The notes under the pieces are model-generated. The model ran no database searches. It saw nothing but the letters and a program-made list of their open reading frames with translations, and was not told the DNA's origin. A stretch of 64,000 bases of DNA, taken from the NCBI RefSeq assembly GCF_010092505.1, contig NZ_CP048021.1, positions 682,001 to 746,000 of the forward strand, given 5' to 3'. The DNA is from Virgibacillus sp. MSP4-1 (lineage in GTDB: Bacteria > Bacillota > Bacilli > Bacillales > Alkalibacillaceae). Shown piece by piece: positions 33,350 through 41,191 of this stretch. How positions within the stretch are numbered: the first letter of the stretch is position 1; each line of letters begins with the position of its first letter. Both the position numbers and the translations under genes were made by a program.

Positions 33350-34069
33350 ATGAAGATGATGGATGCAAATGAAATCATTCAATTTATATCTGATAGTGAA
33401 AAATCCACTCCTGTTAAGGTTTATGTAAAGGGTGGAGGACTGAATAATCTTGAATTTGGTGAGAACATTCAGGCTTTTGTTGAGGATACAACCGGTGTTT
33501 TATTCGGTGAGTGGAAGGATGTCAAAGCCTTTTTAGATGTACATAAGGATGAAATTGCGGATTATAAGATTGAAAACGACCGTCGTAACTCAGCGATTCC
33601 GTTGCTTGACCTTAAAAATGTCAATGCTCGGATTGAGCCGGGTGCGATTATCCGCGACCAGGTTGAGATTGGTGATGGTGCCGTCATTATGATGGGGGCA
33701 AGCATTAACATCGGTTCGGTAGTCGGTGAAGGGACTATGATTGATATGAATGTTGTTCTTGGTGGACGAGCTACCGTAGGAAAGAACTGTCATATCGGCG
33801 CAGGCTCCGTGCTGGCAGGTGTGATTGAGCCACCTTCTGCCCAGCCTGTTGTGATTGAAGATGAGGTGGTTCTAGGCGCAAACGTGGTTGTCCTTGAAGG
33901 CGTTACAGTAGGTAAGGGTGCTGTTGTTGCGGCAGGTGCCATTGTAACAGAGGATGTACCGCCAAACACCGTTGTCGCTGGTACGCCGGCAAAAGTGATT
34001 AAAGAAATCGATGAGCAGACGAAAGGTAAAACGGAAATAAAGCAGGAGCTTCGAAAATTAGATCAGTAA
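33350..34069 (+). CDS. dapH: tetrahydrodipicolinate N-acetyltransferase DapH
   Basis: A 239-aa left-handed beta-helix acetyltransferase. The N-terminal domain (about 1-85) precedes hexapeptide repeats ([55 protein letters not shown]). It adds an acetyl group to tetrahydrodipicolinate in the acetyl branch to diaminopimelate, shared by lysine, peptidoglycan and dipicolinate. GAAGAGGTGA lies before ATG 33350. It is upstream of dapL, with a stable hairpin between them. Confidence 0.95.
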   Translation: MKMMDANEIIQFISDSEKSTPVKVYVKGGGLNNLEFGENIQAFVEDTTGVLFGEWKDVKAFLDVHKDEIADYKIENDRRNSAIPLLDLKNVNARIEPGAIIRDQVEIGDGAVIMMGASINIGSVVGEGTMIDMNVVLGGRATVGKNCHIGAGSVLAGVIEPPSAQPVVIEDEVVLGANVVVLEGVTVGKGAVVAAGAIVTEDVPPNTVVAGTPAKVIKEIDEQTKGKTEIKQELRKLDQ

Positions 34070-34113
34070 AAGGAGAGTAGCAGGAGGGTCAATCTTCCTG
34101 CTATTCCTTTTGA
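34068..34113 (+). promoter_or_regulatory. intercistronic hairpin between dapH and dapL
   Basis: AAAAGGA...AGTAGCAGGA and TCCTGCTATTCCTTTT pair to a long, nearly complete stem (one bulge) directly after the dapH stop. The T-tail is only TTTTG, so it may protect or cleave the message, or weakly terminate, and thereby set DapH:DapL ratio. Confidence 0.55.
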
Positions 34114-34128
34114 AAAGAGGGGTTTTTT

Positions 34129-35247
34129 ATGGACTATAATGAGATGATTCGGATACGAAGAGAGCTGCACCAAATTCCTGAGCTCGGGTTTAAGGAAGTG
34201 AAAACCCAAAAGTATTTGCTGGACTATATTCATTCCCTGCCTGACGACCATATTGAAGTGGAAACGTGGCGAACAGGAATCTTTGTCAGAGTCGAGGGGA
34301 CGATTGGAGAAAAAACCATTGGGTACCGGACGGATATCGATGGTCTTCCGATTACGGAAGAAACTGGATTTGAGTTCCAATCCAGGCATGAAGGTCAAAT
34401 GCATGCTTGCGGTCATGATTTTCATATGACGATTGCTCTCGGAATTTTAACCGAATTAGTCGAGCATCGGCCGGAACATCACGTGTTAATGATTTTTCAG
34501 CCGGCAGAAGAGGGGCCTGGTGGAGCAGCGCCAATGCTGGAGTCAGAACCAATGAAGAGGTGGTGGCCCGATACCATCTTTGCCTTACATATTGCCCCGG
34601 AATTACCGGCAGGAACGGTTTCCACCAAAGAAGGACTGCTTTTTGCCAATACAAGTGAATTGTTTATTGATTTAAAAGGAAAAGGGGGGCATGCTGCGTA
34701 TCCTCACCAGACAAAGGATATGGTCGTTGCCGCAAGTGCACTCGTCACCGACCTGCAGCAAATTGTCGCTCGTATGATCGATCCACTGGATGCTGCGGTA
34801 ATTTCCATAGGGAAAATTACCGGGGGTACCGTCCAGAACATTATTGCAGAGCAAGCCCGACTGGAAGGAACGATGCGTACCCTTAATGCCGGCACAATGG
34901 ATTTTATCAAGTCCAGAATTGAGAAAATGACAGAGGCCATCGAACTGCGTTTTGATTGTAAAGCAACCATTGACTACGGTTCAAATTATTATCAGGTGTG
35001 GAATCAGAAAACCTATACGGATCAATTCGAAACGGAAATGAATCGTATTCATGTTCCTTTTAAAAAGGCGAATGAGGCTATGACAGGAGAAGACTTTGGC
35101 TATATGTTAAAGGAAATTCCCGGTTTTATGTACTGGCTGGGGGTAGATTCTCCCCATGGTTTACATCACGCCAAACTGAATCCGAAAGAGGAAGCCATTC
35201 AAACAGGGGTAAAGGCTGGCGTACAAATGCTTCATCATCTGAAGTAA
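34129..35247 (+). CDS. dapL: N-acetyldiaminopimelate deacetylase DapL
   Basis: A 372-aa M20 metallopeptidase-family amidohydrolase. Motifs: [37 protein letters not shown] (metal ligands) and [14 protein letters not shown]. This is the YkuR-type enzyme that removes the acetyl group from N-acetyl-LL-diaminopimelate, the last step of the branch that begins with DapH and uses PatA. AAGAGGGG lies before ATG 34129. Gene order dapH-dapL-ykuS agrees with B. subtilis. Confidence 0.95.
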   Translation: MDYNEMIRIRRELHQIPELGFKEVKTQKYLLDYIHSLPDDHIEVETWRTGIFVRVEGTIGEKTIGYRTDIDGLPITEETGFEFQSRHEGQMHACGHDFHMTIALGILTELVEHRPEHHVLMIFQPAEEGPGGAAPMLESEPMKRWWPDTIFALHIAPELPAGTVSTKEGLLFANTSELFIDLKGKGGHAAYPHQTKDMVVAASALVTDLQQIVARMIDPLDAAVISIGKITGGTVQNIIAEQARLEGTMRTLNAGTMDFIKSRIEKMTEAIELRFDCKATIDYGSNYYQVWNQKTYTDQFETEMNRIHVPFKKANEAMTGEDFGYMLKEIPGFMYWLGVDSPHGLHHAKLNPKEEAIQTGVKAGVQMLHHLK

Positions 35248-35285
35248 TGATTTGTATACTTTTCCATCACCTGGATAAACTATGA

Positions 35286-35395
35286 GGGATGATTAACATA
35301 CGTGGATTTCGCCAAGTGTTGAACCCCGGACGAAAACCCGGGTAAATCCACGATGCAACATTATTCATAAGGATGATTAATCAACGAGGAGGAAT
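35286..35395. other. hairpin element flanked by direct repeats
   Basis: CGTGGATTT at 35301 pairs with AAATCCACG at 35344-35352, with a CCCGG/CCGGG inner feature. The copies of GGATGATTAA at about 35287 and 35372 flank it. No tail of T. It lies between dapL and ykuS and could be a processing site, a protein-binding site, or a small mobile remnant. Confidence 0.4.
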
Positions 35396-35398
35396 AAC

Positions 35399-35650
35399 AT
35401 GAGTCGTGTTGGTGTAGAAGAGTCCCTTACAGATGTGAAAAGTGCATTGCAGGAAAAAGGATATGATGTGGTTGATCTCCACAGCATGAACGATGCTCAG
35501 AATTGTGATTGCTGTGTGGTAACCGGCCAGGATCAGAATGTGATGGGAATGACCTCAGACGTTCCGGACGCATCCGTTATCCAGGCGAAAGGAATGACTG
35601 CCCAGGATGTGTTACAGGAAGTCGAAGAAAGAATGGATCGTACATCCTGA
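35399..35650 (+). CDS. ykuS: YkuS/UPF0180 family protein
   Basis: An 83-aa protein: MSRVGVEESLTDVKSALQEK, then DAQNCDCCVVTGQDQNVMGM, the UPF0180 pattern. Function unknown. GAGGAGGAAT lies eight bases before ATG 35399. In B. subtilis ykuS follows dapL, as here, though a hairpin element occupies the gap. Confidence 0.9.
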   Translation: MSRVGVEESLTDVKSALQEKGYDVVDLHSMNDAQNCDCCVVTGQDQNVMGMTSDVPDASVIQAKGMTAQDVLQEVEERMDRTS

Positions 35651-35690
35651 TTACTTAGTGACACCGTCGGAAATTTTATTATTCAAAATT

Positions 35691-35983
35691 AAAGAGGCTG
35701 GGACATAACTAAGTCGCTTGCTCATAAATCGAATGATTAGGATACTTTAGCGGAGGAAATATGCGCAGACTCCTGGTCGGCTAAAAGTGGCACGTCCTGT
35801 GCCAACGCCGACACTAGAACGTCCTGTTCGTCGTGGGAGGAAGGCCTAGGTGAGACCCCGCAGCGCGATAGCGCGAGGAGGCTCACCAGCCGCCCACGGA
35901 AAGCGAAGTATATTTCCGTAGCGGTGGTTCCTGCACCCATTCGATTTCCCTTTAGCGATAACACTTTTGTCCCAGCCTCTTTT
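35691..35983. repeat. R2 element, full-length copy (R2a), about 293 bp
   Basis: Perfect 15-bp inverted ends: AAAGAGGCTGGGACA at 35691-35705 and its complement at 35969-35983. Inner inverted parts include AATCGAATG ... CATTCGATT and GCGCGATAGCGCG. There is no transposase frame, so it is MITE-like. The right end abuts the map stop codon and may act as its terminator. Related copies at 28065-28211 and 55700-55843. Confidence 0.85.
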
Positions 35984-35984
35984 G

Positions 35985-36734
35985 TTATTTCTGTTCCGTC
36001 AGAATTTTTGGCCCGTTTTTCGTGATGGCGATGGTATGTTCATATTGCGCCGATAACTTTCCATCGATGGTTCTTGCTGTCCAGCCATTATCATCCATCT
36101 TAGATTGCCAGGCACCAACGTTTACCATAGGTTCAATCGTAATGACCATGCCTTCCTTCAACCGCGGGCCTTTACCTGGAAGTCCGTAGTGCAGGATGGA
36201 CGGCTCCTCATGCATGGATTCACCGATTCCATGTCCAGTGAATTCACGGACAACAGAGAAATTTTCGCCTTCTACATAGGATTGAATGGCATGCCCAATA
36301 TCTCCAACCCGATTACCTGGAACAGCCTGCTCAATTCCTTTATAGAGACTGGTTTTGGTTACATCCAGCAGGCGCTGCTTCTCCTCATCAACCTCTCCAA
36401 CCGCATAGGACCAGGCTGAATCGGCCAGTGCACCATTTAATTTGACGACCATATCAATGGTTACGATATCCCCATCTGTTAATGGCTCATTCCGGGGAAA
36501 TCCATGACAAATCTCATCGTTTACAGATGCACAGGTTGCATAGGGATATCCCTGATAACCCTTTTGCTCTGCTGTAGCCCCATGCTTAGCTAAATACTTT
36601 TCAACAAACTGGTCTATTTCCTGGGTCGTAACTCCAGGTTTTATCATTTTGGCAATTTCTGTGTGGGTAGATGCCAGCAGTTCGCCTGCTTCTTGCATTA
36701 ATGTGATTTCACGTTCACTTTTTCGACTGATCAT
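35985..36734 (-). CDS. map: methionine aminopeptidase type I (MapB/YflG-like)
   Basis: A 249-aa type Ia methionine aminopeptidase. The metal ligands and neighbours are visible: DIVTIDMVVKLNGALADSAW (Asp pair), FTGHGIGESMHEEP (His), IEPMVNVGAW (Glu) and QYEHTIAI (Glu). It removes N-terminal Met after deformylation by Def (gene at 48716). The length and the location outside the ribosomal protein cluster suggest the second paralogue, MapB (YflG), rather than MapA. GGAGAG lies before ATG 36734. The R2 repeat begins directly past the stop. Confidence 0.9.
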   Translation of the reverse strand: MISRKSEREITLMQEAGELLASTHTEIAKMIKPGVTTQEIDQFVEKYLAKHGATAEQKGYQGYPYATCASVNDEICHGFPRNEPLTDGDIVTIDMVVKLNGALADSAWSYAVGEVDEEKQRLLDVTKTSLYKGIEQAVPGNRVGDIGHAIQSYVEGENFSVVREFTGHGIGESMHEEPSILHYGLPGKGPRLKEGMVITIEPMVNVGAWQSKMDDNGWTARTIDGKLSAQYEHTIAITKNGPKILTEQK

Positions 36735-36804
36735 AAGGTGATTCTCTCCTGACTTTTTTTGTTTCTTCTATCCCATTATACACAAATTAAGGAAAAGATT
36801 GAAC

Positions 36805-37641
36805 TTATCCCTGTTCTGTTTTTGAAATGTACACCTGGTGCGGATAAGGAATTTCCATACCGGCGTTTTGGAGCCCCTGTTTAATTTCTTTTCTTAATTC
36901 CCGTTCGACTGCCCATTGTTCCATGTTTTCTGTCTGGGCAATAATCCTGATCACCACATCAGACGAGCCGAAGCTTTGGACGCCGACAACATCCGGGCCT
37001 TCCTTAACCCGGTCATCCCTGTCCGCGAACTGATTACATACATTTTGCAGCACATGTAAGGCTTCGTCAATATTTTCATTATAGGAAATCCCAATATCCA
37101 CTAATGCCTGCATATTGCCGCGGGAATGATTACTTACATTAGAAATGTTTCGGTTCGGAATATAGTGAAGGGTTCCATCAAACCCCCGTATTTGTGTCGT
37201 TCTTAAGCCAACCTCTTCCACAATGCCTGATAAGCCGCTCATCGTCACATAATCGTCTACATCTATTTGTTTTTCCAGCAGAATAAAAAAGCCGGTCACC
37301 ACATCACTGACAAGTCCCTGTGCTCCAAAGCCGACAGCCAGTCCGATCACACCGGCTCCAGCTAAGAGAGGAGTTACCGGGATATTAAAAATAGCAAGAA
37401 TGGTGATTACCAGTATAAAGATGAGGACGTAGCCGTAAATATTTTTCAGCAGCTTCTCCAGTGTTTTTGCCCTGGCCTCGCTTAACCGCTGCTTTTTACT
37501 CGTTTTGGTCATGACCGACGAGATAAGACGCTTTCCAAGGGGGGAAAGGATAGCGTATGCAATAAATACCAGTAAAATTTTAAAAGCAATCGTCATGATA
37601 TTCTGTAACACAGGATGAATTTGAAAATCGAAAAATTCCAC
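36805..37641 (-). CDS. ykuT: small-conductance mechanosensitive channel, MscS family (YkuT)
   Basis: A 278-aa MscS-type channel: three membrane helices in the first about 130 residues, then the beta domain. The pore helix reads GVIGLAVGFGAQGLVSDVVTG, with the Gly/Ala packing typical of TM3; next comes FFILLEKQIDVDDYV and the HYIPNRNISNVSNHS loop. These channels release osmolytes during downshift. It matches YkuT by place (beside ykuS, ykuU) and size. GGAGAG lies upstream of ATG 37641. It is convergent-free and transcribed away from ykuU. Confidence 0.9.
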   Translation of the reverse strand: MEFFDFQIHPVLQNIMTIAFKILLVFIAYAILSPLGKRLISSVMTKTSKKQRLSEARAKTLEKLLKNIYGYVLIFILVITILAIFNIPVTPLLAGAGVIGLAVGFGAQGLVSDVVTGFFILLEKQIDVDDYVTMSGLSGIVEEVGLRTTQIRGFDGTLHYIPNRNISNVSNHSRGNMQALVDIGISYNENIDEALHVLQNVCNQFADRDDRVKEGPDVVGVQSFGSSDVVIRIIAQTENMEQWAVERELRKEIKQGLQNAGMEIPYPHQVYISKTEQG

Positions 37642-37882
37642 GTTTATCTCTCCTATTCATGATTCGTTGATAGGAAGGAATCATCATAAAATGACCCCCT
37701 CTTATTTAAGATTCCTTATTATGTATACCACAAACCTGTTCGGTTAAACAATGAAAGGGAAAGAACCGTCGAATAAGCGGAATATTTTGGGTATTATGGT
37801 TTAATATGCAGAAAAGTGGCGATAATAAATGACTGGATGTTAGAAAGATAATTTTCACTTACTTGATTTGGAGGGATTACAT

Positions 37883-38431
37883 ATGGCAGAACGTATGATA
37901 GGAAAACAGGCCCCGCGATTTGAAATGGATGCGGTACTCCCAAACAAAGAATTCGGCAAGGTTTCTCTGGAAGAAAATATGAAGCATGAAAAGTGGACGG
38001 TCTTATTTTTCTACCCGATGGATTTTACCTTTGTATGTCCGACTGAAATCACTGCTTTATCGGACCGTTATGAGGAGTTTGAGGATCTGGATGCTGAGGT
38101 GATCGGGGCTTCAACAGACACGATTCATACCCATTTAGCCTGGATCAAAACGTCCCGAGAAGATAATGGACTTGGAGATGTAAAATATCCGCTTGCGGCC
38201 GATACCAATCATGTCGTCTCCCGTGAATACGGGGTATTAATTGAAGAAGAAGGGGTAGCTCTTAGGGGGTTATTTATTATTAACCCTGAAGGAGAGCTTA
38301 TGTATCAGACCGTCAATCATAATAATATCGGGCGCAGTGTAGATGAAACGTTAAGAGTGCTTCAGGCGCTTCAGACAGGAGGACTTTGCCCCGTTAACTG
38401 GAAGCCCGGACAGGAAACATTGGAAGTGTAA
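37883..38431 (+). CDS. ykuU: 2-Cys peroxiredoxin YkuU (AhpC/Prx1 type)
   Basis: A 182-aa typical 2-Cys peroxiredoxin: peroxidatic Cys52 in DFTFVCPTE and resolving Cys169 in GGLCPVNW. It reduces peroxides with electrons from a thioredoxin; the adjacent ykuV may supply a thiol partner. GGAGG and ATG 37883 fix the start; the longer frame from 37868 overlaps the ribosome site. A terminator lies between it and ykuV, so the two are mostly separate transcripts. Confidence 0.95.
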   Translation: MAERMIGKQAPRFEMDAVLPNKEFGKVSLEENMKHEKWTVLFFYPMDFTFVCPTEITALSDRYEEFEDLDAEVIGASTDTIHTHLAWIKTSREDNGLGDVKYPLAADTNHVVSREYGVLIEEEGVALRGLFIINPEGELMYQTVNHNNIGRSVDETLRVLQALQTGGLCPVNWKPGQETLEV

Positions 38432-38463
38432 CATATCGCAATACCATCACATTTAATAAAGAA

Positions 38464-38494
38464 AAAAGGTCTAACCTTACGTTAGGCCTTTTTA
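38464..38494 (+). terminator. terminator between ykuU and ykuV
   Basis: AAAAAGGTCTAAC and GTTAGGCCTTTTT pair around CTTAC. Confidence 0.85.
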
Positions 38495-38519
38495 AATGAA
38501 AAGAAGGGGAGGAGTAGTG

Positions 38520-38963
38520 ATGAGACTCAGACAGGAAATGCCTGATTTGTCAGGGGCAACCGCTACAATTAATGGACGCAGGACAAAAGAGGAACTGATA
38601 GGGGAAGAGCCTGTACTTATCCATTTTTGGTCCACAAGCTGCGGAACCTGCAAAAAAGTCATGCCCAAAATCCATCAAATCCGTGATCATTACGCGGACT
38701 TTTTGAATGTCGTATCCGTTCACATGCCAAGGAGTGAGTCGGATATGGATATTGAGCAAGTCAAGTCTACAGCAAATGAATACCACATCACTGAGCCCAT
38801 ATTAGTCGATAATGATTTAACGATCACAAATGCCTTTAAGATTAAGCAGGTGCCAGCGTATTTTGTTTTCGATAGGAAAGGAAAGCTCCGCCACACACAG
38901 ACTGGAGGAAATGGTCTGAGGATGCTGACAAAACGAATCCAGCGGGTTTTAAGCGAAAGGTAG
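38520..38963 (+). CDS. ykuV: YkuV-like thiol-disulfide oxidoreductase
   Basis: A 147-aa thioredoxin-fold protein with Cys41 and Cys44 in FWSTSCGTCKKVMP, VPAYFVFD with the cis-Pro segment, and a C-terminal helix. It matches B. subtilis YkuV in length and in segments PVLIHFWS and VHMPRSESD. No signal peptide, so it acts in the cytoplasm. ATG 38520 is chosen because GGGGAGGAG lies just upstream; the frame further up to 38496 is unlikely. Confidence 0.9.
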   Translation: MRLRQEMPDLSGATATINGRRTKEELIGEEPVLIHFWSTSCGTCKKVMPKIHQIRDHYADFLNVVSVHMPRSESDMDIEQVKSTANEYHITEPILVDNDLTITNAFKIKQVPAYFVFDRKGKLRHTQTGGNGLRMLTKRIQRVLSER

Positions 38964-39074
38964 GATTTCGTGATGGAACAGACTTCACCAGTAACGGAAC
39001 TTTTTTCATCGGTTGTGCCAGGCCGTCTGCATCCATACTATAGGTGTATCCATCCTTTAAAGGAGTGATTCAGA

Positions 39075-39716
39075 TTGGCTAACCAGCAGATGAACAACCC
39101 ATCCATGAATCCATTTCCGACACCAGGTGGTAATGTTCCATTTAGCCATGGAGGTCATGAAGTTCTTGATCTTCATGAGGTTCTATCCGGGCTTATCGGG
39201 CAAATGGAGCAGTATATGCTTTATAAAGAGCATATTCAGGATCAGGAGCTCATGACGATTTGCCAGAATCAATCTGCGTTTATGAACTCCCAGTACAACA
39301 TTATGGTAGAGGCCTTTTCGACAGGGAAGGATCCATCCATGCCAACATCAAGCTATAAGATGAACCAAAGCAATGAGGTCACGTATGGCTTGACCCCATC
39401 TCAGCCTTCCAAACCAAAACAATCGGTCAGCGAATTGGATGACAAATGTATATCCAGCTTCATGATGGGGCTTGCTAAGGCAAATGCCACGGCTATGACT
39501 ACGGCGTCATTAGAAGCAACAAACCCTGTCGTGCGCCGGGTCTTAGCGGACAGCATACCAAATTTTATTGAAATGGCCTATGAGTTGTTCCTTTACCAGA
39601 ACAAAAATGGGTATTATCAGGTTCCACAATTAGCCCAGCAGGATATGCAGCAGATTTTGAATTCTTTCGCAAAATCTCCAATGCAAGGCCAGCCGGGACA
39701 AAATAATCTTCAATAA
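39075..39716 (+). CDS. CotF-like spore coat protein
   Basis: A 213-aa Met/Asn/Gln-rich protein with an N-terminal low-complexity part and a CotF helical bundle: DLHEVLSGLIGQMEQYMLYK at about 32-51, QNQSAFMNSQYNIM, and DDKCISSFMMGLAKANATAMT. TTG 39075 follows AAAGGAGTGA. CATACTATA at 39034-39042 fits the sigma-K -10 pattern CATAnnnTA, in keeping with late mother-cell expression, though no clear -35 was seen. Function in coat assembly is inferred from the family. Confidence 0.8.
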   Translation: MANQQMNNPSMNPFPTPGGNVPFSHGGHEVLDLHEVLSGLIGQMEQYMLYKEHIQDQELMTICQNQSAFMNSQYNIMVEAFSTGKDPSMPTSSYKMNQSNEVTYGLTPSQPSKPKQSVSELDDKCISSFMMGLAKANATAMTTASLEATNPVVRRVLADSIPNFIEMAYELFLYQNKNGYYQVPQLAQQDMQQILNSFAKSPMQGQPGQNNLQ

Positions 39717-39719
39717 TGT

Positions 39720-39757
39720 ACAGAGGCTTAGAGGAGGTTTCCTCTAAGCCTTTTCTT
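39720..39757 (+). terminator. terminator after the CotF-like gene
   Basis: AGGCTTAGAGGA and TCCTCTAAGCCT pair around a short loop and are followed by TTTCTTC. Confidence 0.85.
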
Positions 39758-39842
39758 CTATTTCATAAATAAGAAAAGGGTTTCATAAAGCAAATGGTTA
39801 ATGTATATAATAGTCAGAAAATTTAGAAATAGGAGAGTGTTT

Positions 39843-41037
39843 ATGAAAGAGTTAAGAAGAGTTTTGTTAGCTTTAAGTCTTGTTTTAGCCATGTTATCTG
39901 TACCTTTTACAAGCCTGGCTAAGGAACATCAAAAGAAAAACTCGGGGAATGAATATCCCATTGTTATGGTCCATGGCCTGATGGGATGGGGAGAAGATGA
40001 AATGGGGGGCTTTCATTACTGGGGTGGACTGCAGGATATTCAAGCCAGCCTGAATGAACAAGGTTTTCAGACTTATGTAGCTACTGTAGGGCCAGTATCC
40101 AGCAACTGGGATCGTGCTGTTGAGCTTTATCATTACATAAATGGGGGGACGGTTGATTATGGAGCCCGGCATGCCAGAGAACATGGTCATGATCGCTACG
40201 GAAAAACCTTCCCGGGGATTTATACAGAATGGAATCATAAAAATAAAATTCATCTTATTGGTCACAGTATGGGCGGACAGACGATCCGAACCCTTGTGGA
40301 CTTGCTGAAGGATGGCTCCGAGGCAGAACGTAGCTACGCGAAAGAGCAGGGGATGGAGTTATCGCCATTGTTTAAGGGTGGAAAGAGACAGGTCCAGAGT
40401 GTGACGTCACTGGCCACCCCTCATAATGGTTCAACCTTTTCTGACGAAGAGCTTGTGGTTCCTTTAATAAAGAAAATGGTTATGCACGCGGCGGCCATGG
40501 GTGGATTGTCGCAGGACAGCCTGGTTTATGATTTTAAGCTCGGGCAATGGGGATTGGAAAGGGAAGAGGGAGAGTCCTTCCTGTCCTATGCGGATCGCAT
40601 TTACAACAGAGGAGTTGAATGATTGGGTCGGGACCCATCCGGATGTCTATTACTTTTCCTTTACAGGCCAGGCCACTTATGAGGATTGGTTAACCGGACG
40701 CTCCCTGCCTTCTTTATCCATGAGTGCCATGCTGATTCCTTCCAGTTTATTTATGGGGTCATATACAAGAAATAACCCGACCCCTGTTATTGATGAAAGC
40801 TGGTGGCCGAACGATGGGCTGGTAAACGTGGTTTCAGGGAAGTATCCATTCAGCCAAAATCATGAAGCGTACGATTATGGAGAAAAAGCACAAAAAGGTG
40901 TATGGAATCATTTTCCGGTGCAAAATAGCTGGGATCACCTCGATCACATTGGCATTAATGCAAAAGATGCTCTAGGAATCCACGACCTTGATGGCTTTTA
41001 TCAAAAACTGGCTGCACATCTCCAAAGCCTGCCTTAG
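39843..41037 (+). pseudogene. secreted family I.5-type lipase gene, broken by a frameshift/deletion near 40600
   Basis: The first part (39843-40622, 259 aa) has a signal peptide (1-26), YPIVMVHGLMGWG and the nucleophile S142 in IGHSMGGQTIR, then LDKLGQWGLER-like sequence up to SYADRIYN. The frame then runs into TGA at 40620. The rest continues in the +1 frame from about 40603 to 41037: TEELNDWVGTHPDVYYFSF, PNDGLVN with the acidic triad residue and WDHLDHIGI with the His. In Geobacillus/Staphylococcus lipases about 14-17 residues separate the two joining points, so a short deletion is more likely than a single-base error. Without readthrough the triad is split and the protein inactive. GGAGAG precedes ATG 39843. 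Confidence 0.85.
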
Positions 41038-41044
41038 CTTATAC

Positions 41045-41078
41045 AATGCCTGTCTGAAATGATGACAGGCATATTTTT
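41045..41078 (+). terminator. terminator after the lipase locus
   Basis: GCCTGTC and GACAGGC pair around a nine-base loop, followed by ATATTTTT. Confidence 0.85.
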
Positions 41079-41191
41079 ATGTTCAATTATAAAAATTAAA
41101 AAAATTTAAGCAAAAGGGTAGATATTTATTTCGGAACTCGATATATTTATATATACGCGATTTTAAAAATAGAGGAAAGGGAGGGACAAAA

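Noticed and set aside
38996-39045. Complete sigma-K promoter for the CotF-like gene
   Set aside because: The -10-like CATACTATA is present, but no AC-type -35 lies at the right distance; mentioned only as a hint.
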